From: Pseudonocardia ammonioxydans
GTDB lineage: Bacteria; Actinomycetota; Actinomycetes; Mycobacteriales; Pseudonocardiaceae
NCBI RefSeq assembly: GCF_900115005.1
Contig: NZ_FOUY01000003.1
Coordinates: 186,001-250,000 of the forward strand
Length of the DNA: 64,000 nt
Direction of reading: 5' to 3'
In this document: positions 23,690 through 31,313 of the stretch, one piece after another
Position numbering within the stretch: the stretch's first letter is position 1
How the letters are laid out: every line of letters begins with the position of its first letter
Translations under genes and position numbers: made by a program
Notes under the pieces: generated by a model
Seen by the model: the letters and a program-made list of their open reading frames with translations, nothing else
The model's database searches: none
Told to the model about the DNA's origin: nothing

Positions 23690-24031
23690 ATGGCCGACCG
23701 CGTTCTGCGTGGCAGCCGGCTCGGGGCTGTCAGCTACGAGACCGATCGCAACCACGACCTGGCGCCGCGGCAGATGGTCCGTTATGTGTCCGAGTCCGGT
23801 CACGAGTTCGAGGTGCCGTTCGCGAACGACGCCGAGGCCCCGGCGACCTGGGAGTCGCCGCAGGGCGGCCTCGGCCGGCGGGTCGACGGGACCGAGACGG
23901 AGCAGAAGAAGCAGAAGCCCCCGCGCACGCACTGGGACATGCTGCTCGAGCGCCGGTCGATCGCCGAGCTCGAGGAGCTGCTCAACGAGCGGCTGGAGCT
24001 GCTGCGCGAGCGGCGCGCCGAGATCGCCTGA
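23690..24031 (+). CDS. rbpA: RNA polymerase-binding protein RbpA
   Basis: 113 residues. RbpA is an essential actinobacterial transcription factor that binds the principal sigma factor and stabilises the open complex. The N-terminal core (MADRVLRGSRLGAVSYETDR), the central RYVSESGHEFEVPFANDAE, and the C-terminal sigma-interacting helix THWDMLLERRSIAELEELL are all present. AAGGAGGGTGACGACGC gives a strong ribosome-binding site. It lies 220 bp after the MFS gene with its own promoter region and is followed by a hairpin terminator. Confidence 0.97.
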   Translation: MADRVLRGSRLGAVSYETDRNHDLAPRQMVRYVSESGHEFEVPFANDAEAPATWESPQGGLGRRVDGTETEQKKQKPPRTHWDMLLERRSIAELEELLNERLELLRERRAEIA

Positions 24032-24048
24032 GCTCGGAACACACACGC

Positions 24049-24086
24049 ACGGAGCCCGGATCCCGCGACAGGGGTCCGGGCTCCGT
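24049..24086 (+). terminator. Hairpin terminator of rbpA
   Basis: Arms ACGGAGCCCGGATCCC and GGGGTCCGGGCTCCGT (16 bp with one G-T pair) around a 6-nt loop GCGACA, 17 nt after the rbpA stop codon. Confidence 0.8.
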
Positions 24087-24112
24087 CGCGTCGAGGGGCA
24101 TGATGGCCGTCG

Positions 24113-25837
24113 ATGAGTGATCACACCCACCCCAGCCCCGTCGGCGCCGACCGGGCCGTGCGCGATCTCGCCGACGACCACGTCCGCCGGCTCGCCGAGC
24201 TCGACCCGATCGTCGCCGGTGACCTCGGGTTCGACGACCGGCAGGACGAGCTGCCCGACCTCTCCCCCGACGGGACCGCCGCCCTCGTCGCCGCCGCCCG
24301 GGACACCCTGGACCGGCTCGCCGCGCTCGCCGAGCCCACCGACCCGGACGAGCGGCGCTGCGCGCGGCTGCTCACCGAGCGCCTCGGCGCCCAGATCGAC
24401 CACGTCGAGTCGGGTGAGCCGCTGCGGGCGGTGCAGGAGCTGTTCGGCCCGCTGGCGACCGTCCGGACCGCGTTCACGCTCATGCCGGTCGAGGACGACG
24501 GCGACTGGGCGACCGTCGCCGCCCGCATGGCCCGGGTGCCGGCGGCGCTCGAGCAGTACCGCGCGTCACTGAGCGAGGGCCGCCGGCGCGGGCTGCTCGC
24601 CGCACCGCGCCAGGTCGTGCGGGTCGCCGAGCAGATCGACGCGTGGAACGCCGACGCCGGCGGCCGCGGCTGGTTCGCCGCCTTCGCCGCGCCCGCCGAG
24701 GTCGGCGCACCGGTGCGGGCCGATCTCGACCGCGGTGCCGCGGCGGCGTCCGCGGCGCTGGCCGAGCTCGGGAGCTGGCTGCGGACCGAGTACCTCCCGG
24801 CCGCCGAGGGCACCCCGGACGCGGTGGGCGCCGACCGCTACCGGATCGCCTCCCGGCTCTGGAACGGCGCCGACATCGACCCCGACGAGGTCTACGCCTG
24901 GGGCTGGTCGGAGTTCCGCCGGCTGCGCGAGGAGATGGCCGTCGAGGCCGGGCGGATCGTGCCGGGCGGCTCGGTCCGCGACGCCATGACGCTGCTCGAC
25001 ACCGACGGCGGCACGACCGGCGTCGTCGAGGGCGGCGAGGCGGCCCGCACGCACCTGCAGAAGATCATGGACGACACGATCGCGGAGCTCGACGGGACGC
25101 ACTTCGACCTGTCCGGGCGGATCCGTGAGGTCGAGTCCCGGCTCGCGCCCGCCGGCAGCGCCGCGGCGCCCTACTACACGCCGCCGACCCTGGACTTCTC
25201 CCGTCCGGGGCGCACCTGGCTGCCGGCCACCCCGGACGACCGCTACCCGATGTGGGACCTGATCAGCACCTGGTACCACGAGGGCGTCCCCGGCCACCAC
25301 CTGCAGCTGGCGTCCTGGGCGCTGCGCTCCTCGGAGCTCTCGACGTTCCAGACGTCGCTGGTGGGCGCGGTGAGCGCGGACGTCGAGGGATGGGCGCTCT
25401 ACGCCGAGCTGCTCATGGACGAGCTCGGGCACCACGCCGACCCGGGCTCGCGGCTGGGCTACCTCAACGGCCAGATGCTGCGCGCCGTCCGCGTGGTGAT
25501 CGACCTGGGCATGCACCTGTCGCTACGGGTGCCCGACGACTCCCCGGTCGGTGCCGGGCAGGTCTGGACCCCGGAGCTGGGCCGGGAGTTCTTCGGCCGC
25601 CACGTCGGCGCCGGCGATGCGATGGCCGACTCCGAGCTGCTGCGCTACCTCGGCGGGCCGGGGCAGGCGATCGGGTACAAGCTCGGCGAGCGGGCCTGGC
25701 TGACCGGCCGGGAACGGGCACGGGCCGCGCACACCGCGCGCGGGGAGAGCTTCGACCTGGCCGCCTGGCACGCCGCGGCGCTCGCCCAGGGCACGCTCGG
25801 CCTCGACGACCTCGTCCCGGAGCTCGAACGCCTGTGA
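24113..25837 (+). CDS. DUF885 putative zinc metallopeptidase
   Basis: 574 residues. The family signature HEGVPGHH (389-396) is an HExxxHH-like zinc motif, and EGWALYAE (425-432) supplies the downstream Glu. No signal peptide, so cytoplasmic. Biochemical roles of the family are mostly unknown; some members cleave peptides. ATG 24113 lies 27 bp after the rbpA terminator. The stop codon TGA is the left end of a 40-bp palindrome, and the convergent Usp gene takes its own stop from the right end. Confidence 0.85.
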   Translation: MSDHTHPSPVGADRAVRDLADDHVRRLAELDPIVAGDLGFDDRQDELPDLSPDGTAALVAAARDTLDRLAALAEPTDPDERRCARLLTERLGAQIDHVESGEPLRAVQELFGPLATVRTAFTLMPVEDDGDWATVAARMARVPAALEQYRASLSEGRRRGLLAAPRQVVRVAEQIDAWNADAGGRGWFAAFAAPAEVGAPVRADLDRGAAAASAALAELGSWLRTEYLPAAEGTPDAVGADRYRIASRLWNGADIDPDEVYAWGWSEFRRLREEMAVEAGRIVPGGSVRDAMTLLDTDGGTTGVVEGGEAARTHLQKIMDDTIAELDGTHFDLSGRIREVESRLAPAGSAAAPYYTPPTLDFSRPGRTWLPATPDDRYPMWDLISTWYHEGVPGHHLQLASWALRSSELSTFQTSLVGAVSADVEGWALYAELLMDELGHHADPGSRLGYLNGQMLRAVRVVIDLGMHLSLRVPDDSPVGAGQVWTPELGREFFGRHVGAGDAMADSELLRYLGGPGQAIGYKLGERAWLTGRERARAAHTARGESFDLAAWHAAALAQGTLGLDDLVPELERL

Positions 25838-25873
25838 GTGGTTTTCGCGGTCAGGACCGCGAAAACCACTCAC
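25834..25873. repeat. 40-bp palindromic element, copy 1; stop codons for both convergent genes
   Basis: Arms GTGAGTGGTTTTCGCGGTC and complement (19 bp) with a 2-nt loop. TGA in the left GTGAG ends the peptidase gene, and the complementary TGA in the right CTCAC ends the Usp gene. It would also serve as a bidirectional terminator. Copies 2 and 3 are at 50357 and 51413. Confidence 0.85.
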
Positions 25874-26340
25874 AAGCCCCTGACCACCACGACCGTGCAG
25901 TGCGCGTGGATGACGCTGTTCAACCCGACCGAGCCGATCATCATGCTGGCCGCCTCCCCGCGTCCGCGGTGGCCGACGACCAGCATGTTCGCGGCGCGGG
26001 AGAGGCGCTCGAGCACCGCGCCCGTCGGCCCGCGGTGCACCTCGGGCTCCACCGGCGGGACGGTGCCGCCCTTCGCGGCCCGTGCACTCGTCGCGGAGCC
26101 GACCTGCTCGACTGCCTTGTCCCACGCCGCGCGCCGCAGCTCGTCGAGGTCGACGGTCGCACCGAGGGTCAGCACCCACGACGAGGGCACGTCGTAGGCC
26201 AGGACGGCACGGACCGGCAGGTCCCGGAGCACGGCCTCGTCCATCGCGAAGGCGAGTGCGGCGCGGGACCCGTCGGAGCCGTCGATCCCCACCAGGATGT
26301 GCTCGCTGCGCGCGTCGTCGGTCCGTCGCTCGTCGGTCAT
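25870..26340 (-). CDS. Universal stress protein (single UspA domain, ATP-binding type)
   Basis: 156 residues. ILVGIDGSDGSRAALAFAMD begins the domain and GHRGRGEAASMMIGSV gives the G-2x-G-9x-G-S nucleotide motif of ATP-binding Usp proteins. ATG 26340 follows GGGGGAGAG. The last codon and stop are inside the 40-bp palindrome. Probably linked to stress or dormancy physiology, as in mycobacteria. Confidence 0.92.
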   Translation of the reverse strand: MTDERRTDDARSEHILVGIDGSDGSRAALAFAMDEAVLRDLPVRAVLAYDVPSSWVLTLGATVDLDELRRAAWDKAVEQVGSATSARAAKGGTVPPVEPEVHRGPTGAVLERLSRAANMLVVGHRGRGEAASMMIGSVGLNSVIHAHCTVVVVRGL

Positions 26341-26563
26341 GTTCGGCCCTCTCCCCCGGTCCTGCGGCGATCGCCGCCGTGCCGGGGAGGGTCCCGAGCC
26401 GGAGATGATCCGGCCAGGGACTTCCGTCCCCTGCGCCGCAGCGGGTCCCGCTGTCGGCGGGGTCCCGCTGTCGGCGGGGCCGTGCCGGAGGCCGCGGGCG
26501 GGCACGGGAGCCGGATCGGCGTCGTGCTGCCGCCCGCCGCGGGGCCGGCCGGCGAGGAGCCGG
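26341..26563. other. Spacer between Usp and polyprenol mannosyltransferase genes
   Basis: 222 bp with no gene that I can support. It contains two tandem copies of a 17-bp unit GGGTCCCGCTGTCGGCG near 26443-26476, and the upstream region of the Usp gene. Confidence 0.5.
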
Positions 26564-27340
26564 TCAGGACGGGTGGGCGCCCTCGGTGACCGGGCCGGAG
26601 GGGTACTGCGGGACGTCGCGGCCGAGCCGGTGCGACAGCCCCCAGCAGGTCACCCGCCACAGCGCCTCGGCGACGATCGTGCTGCTCATCTTCGACGAGC
26701 CGCGCTCGCGTTCGGTGAAGGTGATCGGCACCTCGCGGACCCGGAAGCCCGCCCGCACCGCGCGCCAGGCCATGTCGACCTGGAAGCAGTAACCCTGCGA
26801 GGCGACGCCGCCGAGGTCGAGTTCCTCCAGCACGGCGCGGCGGTAGACCCGGTACCCGCCGGTGATGTCGCGGATCGGGACGCCGAGGGCCAGCCGGGAG
26901 TACAGGTTGCCGCCACGGGAGAGCACCTCGCGGTGCCACGGCCAGTCCACGACCCGCCCGCCGGGCACGTAGCGGGAGCCGAGGACGACGTCGGCGTCCT
27001 CCAGCGCGGTCAGCAGCGCGGGCAGGTCCTCGGGGGCGTGCGAGCCGTCGGCGTCCATCTCGACCACGACCTGGTGCTCGCCGGTCAGGGCGTGCCGGAA
27101 CCCGTCGAGATAGGCGGCGCCGAGCCCCGCCTTGCCGGACCGGTGCAGCACCCGCACCCGGTCGTCGGCGGCGGCCAGCTGGTCGGCGAGCTCACCGGTG
27201 CCGTCCGGGCTCGCGTCGTCGACGACGAGGACGTCGGCGTCCGGGACCGACGACTGCAGCCGCGCCACCGCGGAACCGAGGTTCTCCCGCTCGTCGTAGG
27301 TCGGTACGACGACCAGGACCGGTCCCGGTGGCTCAGCCAT
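26564..27340 (-). CDS. ppm1: Polyprenol monophosphomannose synthase (DPM1-like GT2)
   Basis: 258 residues, a family 2 glycosyltransferase: [31 protein letters not shown] with the DxD-type metal motif, and [12 protein letters not shown]. It transfers mannose from GDP-mannose to polyprenyl phosphate, the donor for lipoarabinomannan and glycoprotein mannosylation. ATG 27340 overlaps the end of lnt by 8 bp. In Mycobacterium tuberculosis the same two activities form one protein (Ppm1); here they are separate but coupled. Confidence 0.93.
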   Translation of the reverse strand: MAEPPGPVLVVVPTYDERENLGSAVARLQSSVPDADVLVVDDASPDGTGELADQLAAADDRVRVLHRSGKAGLGAAYLDGFRHALTGEHQVVVEMDADGSHAPEDLPALLTALEDADVVLGSRYVPGGRVVDWPWHREVLSRGGNLYSRLALGVPIRDITGGYRVYRRAVLEELDLGGVASQGYCFQVDMAWRAVRAGFRVREVPITFTERERGSSKMSSTIVAEALWRVTCWGLSHRLGRDVPQYPSGPVTEGAHPS

Positions 27341-29435
27341 TCTCGTCCTTCCCCGCCCGTGCACGCCGACCGGAAGACCCTACTGCGTCGCCGCGTTCCC
27401 GTCGGGTCACCACGAGGGCGAGTCCGGCGGCGGCGAGGCCGACCACGGCCAGCGCCCACTCCGGCCCGGAGCGCAATCGTGCGGACAGCGTAGTCGTCGT
27501 GCGCAGCTCGACGCGATCGACCAGCACATCCGGGACGAACTGCCCCGTCCGACGGGTGACGGTGCCGTCCGGGGTGATCATCCCGGAGACCCCGCTGGTC
27601 GTCACGACGACGACCGGCCGGTCGAACTCCACCGCGCGGACCCGCGACATCGCCATCTGCTGGTAGGTCATCTCGGTGAGCCCGAACGTGGCGTTGTTGC
27701 TCGGGACGGCGAGCAGCTGGGCCCCCGCGGCGACGGCGTCCCCGAAGGCGTCGTCGAACGCGATCTCCCAGCAGATCGCGACGGCCGTGGGCACCCCGGC
27801 GAGCGTGACCAGACCGTCCCCGCCACCGGGCACGAAGAACCCGGCCCGGTCCACGTAGGACGAGAACAGCCGGAAGAACGAGCGCCACGGCATGTACTCG
27901 CCGAACGGCTGGATGCGGCGCTTGTCCTGCCGGTCGACGACGCCGGTCCCGGCCTGCCAGACCAGCGCGGCGTTGCTGGTGGTCCCCTCCGGGTTGATCA
28001 GGACCGCGCCGACCATGATCGGAGCCCGGATCGCGCGGGCCGCGGCGTCGATCCGGGCGGCGGCGTCGGGGTTGCGCAGCGGGTCGATGTCGGAGGAGTT
28101 CTCCGGCCAGATCACCACGTCCGGCTGCGGCTGCCGGCCCGCCGCGACCTCGGCGGCGAGGCGCTCGGTCTCGCGGGCGTGGTTGTCGAGCACCGCCCGG
28201 CGCTGGGCGTTGAAGTCGAGCCCGAGGCGCGGCACGTTGCCCTGGATCGCCGCGACCGTGACCGCGCGCGTCGGTTCACCGGGGGCCGGGGGGACGAGCG
28301 CGGCCAGCGGCCCGGCCACGCCCACCAGGATCAGGAGCACCACCGGGACCGCGATCGCGCGCATCCGGCTCGTGGCCGGCCCCCGCCTGGCCCGGTCGTG
28401 CCCGGCCCCGCTGTCGTTCCCGTGGGGCCCGCCGGGGCCGGTGCCGGCATCGCTCCCGGCCGCAGCGTCGTTCCGGGAACCGGGGTCGTTGCGAGACCCG
28501 GGGTCGTTGTTGCGGGACCCGGTGTCCTTCCCGGGCCCGTCAGGGTTCCCGGCCTCGGCGACGTACCCGGCTTCGGCGTCGGTCCCGGCCCCGTCCGTGC
28601 CGGGCCCGTCCCCGGCCCCACCGGCCCCGAGGGGCACCCTCGTAGCGGCATGTGCCCCCAGGGGTCCCCTCGCGGCAGCCCGGGTGGTGCCTGCCGAAGC
28701 GTCCGCGGCGTCCGTGGCGCCTGCGGGGTCCGGTGTCCCGGGGGTGCCGTTCGTGACGCCCCGTGTCACGCGGGTACCCCCCGTTGCCGGACGGCCGGGC
28801 CGGTACGCCCCGGAGACGCCGGACGGGAGCAGGCGGCGCACGAGCTCGGCGAGCGCGAGCCCGGCGAGCACGGTGGCGAAGCTCAGCAGCGGTACCCCGC
28901 CGATCGCGGCGACCGGCAGCAGCGGCGACTCGGGCTGGCCGAACCCGACGCGGCCCCACGGGAACCCGCCGAACGGGACGCTGCCGCGTAGGAGCTCCCC
29001 GCCGACCCACAGCGCCGCCGCCCACACCGGCCAGAGCGCGCCGAGCCGGCCCGGCACCCGCGACACCAGTGCCATGAGCGCGCCGGTCAGGCCGAGGAAC
29101 AGGGACTCGAACGCCGCGAGCACGATCCACGGGAACGAGCCGACGAAGAAGCCGGTCCACACCAGCAGCGGCAGCAGGAACCCGAGCCCGAACGTGAACC
29201 CGGCCAGGAACCCGCGGCCCGGTCGGGCGTCGCGCAGCACCAGGCCGAACAGGGCGAATGCCGGTAGCACCAGCCACCACAGGCCGTCCCGCGGCGGGAA
29301 CGAGAGGTAGAGCAGGACCCCGCCGAGCAGGGCGACACCCGCGGCGACGCCGGAGTCGAGCCACCGCCGCGACCGGGTCGGCGCGGGGCCGGGGGGTACC
29401 GCCTCGGCGGCCGGGGAAACGCGCAGGGACGCCAC
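27333..29435 (-). CDS. lnt: Apolipoprotein N-acyltransferase with a low-complexity insertion
   Basis: 700 residues, about 8 TM helices and a periplasmic nitrilase domain. The Glu-Lys-Cys triad is visible: WPENSSD (E445), [14 protein letters not shown] (K505), AICWEIAF (C555). It N-acylates the lipobox Cys of lipoproteins. Between the last helices, residues about 211-355 form a Gly/Asn/Asp/Ala-rich insertion not expected in the family. Part of it (255-270, [16 protein letters not shown]) is translated from a copy of the 47-bp palindromic repeat, and DPGSRN units are repeated. TAGGCT 6 nt before GTG 29435 suggests a leaderless message. Coupled to ppm1. Confidence 0.93.
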   Translation of the reverse strand: MASLRVSPAAEAVPPGPAPTRSRRWLDSGVAAGVALLGGVLLYLSFPPRDGLWWLVLPAFALFGLVLRDARPGRGFLAGFTFGLGFLLPLLVWTGFFVGSFPWIVLAAFESLFLGLTGALMALVSRVPGRLGALWPVWAAALWVGGELLRGSVPFGGFPWGRVGFGQPESPLLPVAAIGGVPLLSFATVLAGLALAELVRRLLPSGVSGAYRPGRPATGGTRVTRGVTNGTPGTPDPAGATDAADASAGTTRAAARGPLGAHAATRVPLGAGGAGDGPGTDGAGTDAEAGYVAEAGNPDGPGKDTGSRNNDPGSRNDPGSRNDAAAGSDAGTGPGGPHGNDSGAGHDRARRGPATSRMRAIAVPVVLLILVGVAGPLAALVPPAPGEPTRAVTVAAIQGNVPRLGLDFNAQRRAVLDNHARETERLAAEVAAGRQPQPDVVIWPENSSDIDPLRNPDAAARIDAAARAIRAPIMVGAVLINPEGTTSNAALVWQAGTGVVDRQDKRRIQPFGEYMPWRSFFRLFSSYVDRAGFFVPGGGDGLVTLAGVPTAVAICWEIAFDDAFGDAVAAGAQLLAVPSNNATFGLTEMTYQQMAMSRVRAVEFDRPVVVVTTSGVSGMITPDGTVTRRTGQFVPDVLVDRVELRTTTTLSARLRSGPEWALAVVGLAAAGLALVVTRRERGDAVGSSGRRARAGKDENG
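28626..28674. repeat. 47-bp-class palindromic repeat, copy B, inside lnt
   Basis: CCGAGGGGCACCCTCGTAGC at the left and GGGGTCCCCTCGCGG at the right, with one arm mismatch. It is read in frame as part of the insertion in Lnt. Confidence 0.7.
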
Positions 29436-29441
29436 GCCCCG

Positions 29442-29447
29442 AGCCTA
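29442..29447 (-). promoter_or_regulatory. -10 hexamer of a leaderless promoter (lnt)
   Basis: On the minus strand TAGGCT lies 6 nt before the GTG of lnt. Confidence 0.45.
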
Positions 29448-29520
29448 CGGCGGCCGTCGTGAGCCCCCGGTGATCGGCTCGACCCCGGCGCCCGGCGCCA
29501 GCCGTCTCCCACCCCGGGCG

Positions 29521-29570
29521 CCCCGAGGGGACCCCTCGTAGCGCCCTGCGCCCCGAGGGGGCCCTGGGGG
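29521..29570. repeat. 47-bp-class palindromic repeat, copy C
   Basis: CCCCGAGGGGACCCCTCG, GTAGCGC, then GCGCCCCGAGGGGGCCC; the outer arms are imperfect, but the left arm is itself a palindrome. Confidence 0.65.
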
Positions 29571-29626
29571 CATCGGGTACGGGGACGACGCGGACGCACA
29601 ACGGGGCCTCGGAGCGCCGCCCCCGG

Positions 29627-29673
29627 CCCCGGGGCACCCTCGTAGCGCTGTGCGCCGCGAGGGTGCCCCTGGG
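29627..29673. repeat. 47-bp-class palindromic repeat, copy D
   Basis: 16-bp arms ending GGGGCACCCTCG and CGAGGGTGCCCC with one mismatch, and an inner GCGC-TGT-GCGC. Confidence 0.75.
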
Positions 29674-29744
29674 AGCGCCAGGATGCGGGGCACGGGCCGT
29701 ACAGGGCTCCCCGCGTCGGTGGGCGCCGCGCCCCGGCCCGTCAC

Positions 29745-29789
29745 GAGGGGCACCCCCGTGGCGCGATGCGCCGCGAGGGTGCCCCTCGG
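29745..29789. repeat. 47-bp-class palindromic repeat, copy E
   Basis: CGAGGGGCACCCCCG and CGAGGGTGCCCCTCG (15 bp, one mismatch), with inner GGCGC-GAT-GCGCC. Confidence 0.75.
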
Positions 29790-29865
29790 GGCGTCAGGGT
29801 GCCGGGGCGTCGGGGCCCGGTACGCGGCGCGGGCACGGCCCGGTCCCGGACGCGGGCCGGGTGGG

Positions 29866-30753
29866 TCAGCGGGCCCCGGCGAGCAGGTGCGCGTTGCCCA
29901 GGGCGTCGAGGACCCCGGGCTCCTGGGTGACACCGTCGCGTTCCCCGCGCAGGAACCACTCGTGTCCGTAGGCGTCGGCGAAGGTGTCGGCGGGCACCTG
30001 GTCCGGCCCGATCTGGCTGGCGTGGGCGAGCATCGCGTCCCGCTTGGCGGCCAGCTCGGCCTCCGTCCCGCGGACGGCGACGGCGATCTCGGCGGTGACG
30101 CGTCCGAACCCGACCCCGGCGGCGTGCGCGGCGCCGTGCACCAGGTGCCGGTCGCGGGCGGTGAGGGCGAGGTGCTCGCGGTCGACGGTCATCCGGTAAC
30201 CCACGGCCCCGGTGAGGGCGACGGCGACGGCACCGGCGGCGTGCGCGGCGCGGTGGTCGGGGTGGCCGTAGATGCCGGTGTCGTCGTCGTGGACCACGGT
30301 GCCGGCGCCCTCGGCGTCGACCAGTTCGGCGACCGCGCGCCCGACGAGCACGGGGTCGGCCGTGGCGAGCGCCCGCGGGTGCCGGGCGTCCGGACCGCCG
30401 GGCAGGCCGGAGTCGCGGTGCCCGAGCAGGACCAGGCGGGAGACGCCGAGCCGCGCGGCGGCGTCCTCGAGCTCGCGCCGGCGCCGGTCGGTGATGCCCT
30501 CGCCGGGAGCCAGCGGGACGCGGGAGCCACCGAGGTCACCGCCGGTGGCCAGGACGAGGACGACCCGGGCGCCGGCGTCGGCGAGGCGCCGCAGCGTCAC
30601 GCCGGTGAAGATCGACTCGTCGTCGGGGTGGGCGTGCAGTGCGAGCACGGTCTGCCCCGACAGGGCGGAGCCGGGAAGGCCGGCGCTGGGCAGGCCGGAT
30701 CCGGGCAGGTCGGAGCGGACAGAGCCGGAGTCGAACAGATCGGGAGAGTGCAC
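29866..30753 (-). CDS. PIG-L/LmbE-family deacetylase
   Basis: 295 residues. The zinc motif AHPDDE begins the core (about residue 41), and GIYGHPDHRAAH provides the third ligand. The family removes N-acetyl groups from GlcNAc-containing substrates and includes MshB and Mca of mycothiol metabolism. The middle part (LLGHRDSGLPGG) is not the classic MshB sequence, so the substrate is uncertain. The N-terminal 32 residues are a Gly/Ser/Pro-rich extension, and an internal start is possible. A short Cys-rich ORF lies 90 bp upstream. Confidence 0.82.
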   Translation of the reverse strand: MHSPDLFDSGSVRSDLPGSGLPSAGLPGSALSGQTVLALHAHPDDESIFTGVTLRRLADAGARVVLVLATGGDLGGSRVPLAPGEGITDRRRRELEDAAARLGVSRLVLLGHRDSGLPGGPDARHPRALATADPVLVGRAVAELVDAEGAGTVVHDDDTGIYGHPDHRAAHAAGAVAVALTGAVGYRMTVDREHLALTARDRHLVHGAAHAAGVGFGRVTAEIAVAVRGTEAELAAKRDAMLAHASQIGPDQVPADTFADAYGHEWFLRGERDGVTQEPGVLDALGNAHLLAGAR

Positions 30754-30843
30754 CTGGGTGATCGCTTCGCGTGCCGGGGCCGCGGGGGCCGGTTCGAACG
30801 GGACCGGGGACGGGTCGGTGCCGCGGCGCGGAAGCGGAGGACC

Positions 30844-30942
30844 TCAGCCGCGCGGGCACGGACCCGGACGACAGCAGCACACGGCGGCACGCAGCTCGGC
30901 GCGCGCGGTGGCGGTCGTCGGGGCGATCACGCGGCACATCAT
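30844..30942 (-). CDS. Short cysteine-rich ORF, possible cysteine-responsive leader peptide
   Basis: 32 codons from tandem ATGATG at 30942 to TGA at 30844. The product is MMCRVIAPTT followed by ATARAELRAAV, then CCCRPGPCPRG: three consecutive Cys and a fourth close to the end. Poly-Cys leaderless short ORFs are established in mycobacteria as cysteine-responsive attenuators of sulfur genes. This one sits 90 nt upstream of a PIG-L deacetylase gene on the same strand, a family that includes mycothiol enzymes. No ribosome-binding site is obvious. No homologue search could be run; it may be a chance ORF. Confidence 0.4.
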   Translation of the reverse strand: MMCRVIAPTTATARAELRAAVCCCRPGPCPRG

Positions 30943-30959
30943 GGCAGGCCCGCCGTCGC

Positions 30960-30977
30960 GGGACCACGTGGGGTCCC
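30960..30977. promoter_or_regulatory. Inverted repeat upstream of the Cys-rich ORF
   Basis: GGGACC-ACGTGG-GGTCCC, 6-bp arms, 18 bp before the ATG of the short ORF. Position fits an operator or promoter element; function is inferred. Confidence 0.3.
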
Positions 30978-31009
30978 TGCGACAACGGCCACACCTGCCG
31001 GGCGGTGGC

Positions 31010-31204
31010 TCAGTAGGCGGCCTTCGGCATGATGATCCACAGGATGATGTAGATCACGAACTGTGGGCCGGGCAGCAGGCAGGACAGCACGAACAGCAGC
31101 CGGACGGTGTTGCGCCCCAGGCCGAATCGTTCGGCGAGGCCGGCGCACACCCCCGCGATCACCGTCCCGTTGCGGGGGCGGACGAGGCTGCGGGACTGGG
31201 GCAT
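31010..31204 (-). CDS. PspC-domain small membrane protein
   Basis: 64 residues. PRNGTVIAGVCAGLAERFGL is the PspC signature, and LLFVLSCLLPGPQFVIYIILWIIMP forms one or two TM segments. PspC domains sense or respond to envelope stress; stand-alone copies are common in actinobacteria and of unknown exact role. ATG 31204 follows AAGGAG at a long spacing. Confidence 0.85.
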   Translation of the reverse strand: MPQSRSLVRPRNGTVIAGVCAGLAERFGLGRNTVRLLFVLSCLLPGPQFVIYIILWIIMPKAAY

Positions 31205-31263
31205 GTTCACCGGAGGGCTCCTTCGGAACGGGTGACGGGTACAGCTCCCACCCTGGCAGGAGT

Positions 31264-31303
31264 GGAGGCGGTTCCGCTCGGGGGACACCCCGGAACCGCC
31301 TCC
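31264..31303 (-). terminator. Hairpin terminator of the proline peptidase gene
   Basis: 13-bp perfect arms GGAGGCGGTTCCG and CGGAACCGCCTCC with a 14-nt loop, just after the stop codon of the M24 gene. Confidence 0.75.
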
Positions 31304-31313
31304 GGGTTCTCCC

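Larger units (their letters stand above)
29436..29865. other. Intergenic cluster of three palindromic repeats
   Basis: 430 bp between lnt and a PIG-L deacetylase gene, without a credible gene. It contains copies C, D and E of the palindromic repeat at roughly 110-bp spacing, and the -10 region of lnt at its left edge. Confidence 0.7.

Noticed and set aside
28179..28991. Long plus-strand open frames opposite lnt, and similar long frames opposite many genes
   Set aside because: Antisense frames stay open because of extreme GC content. Their translations are Arg/Pro/Ala/Gly-rich with no domain, while the minus-strand frames hold the conserved motifs.
29521..29789. CRISPR array
   Set aside because: Three repeats at similar spacing are palindromes that differ from each other, spacers are about 60 bp of ordinary composition, other copies are dispersed, and no cas gene is present.
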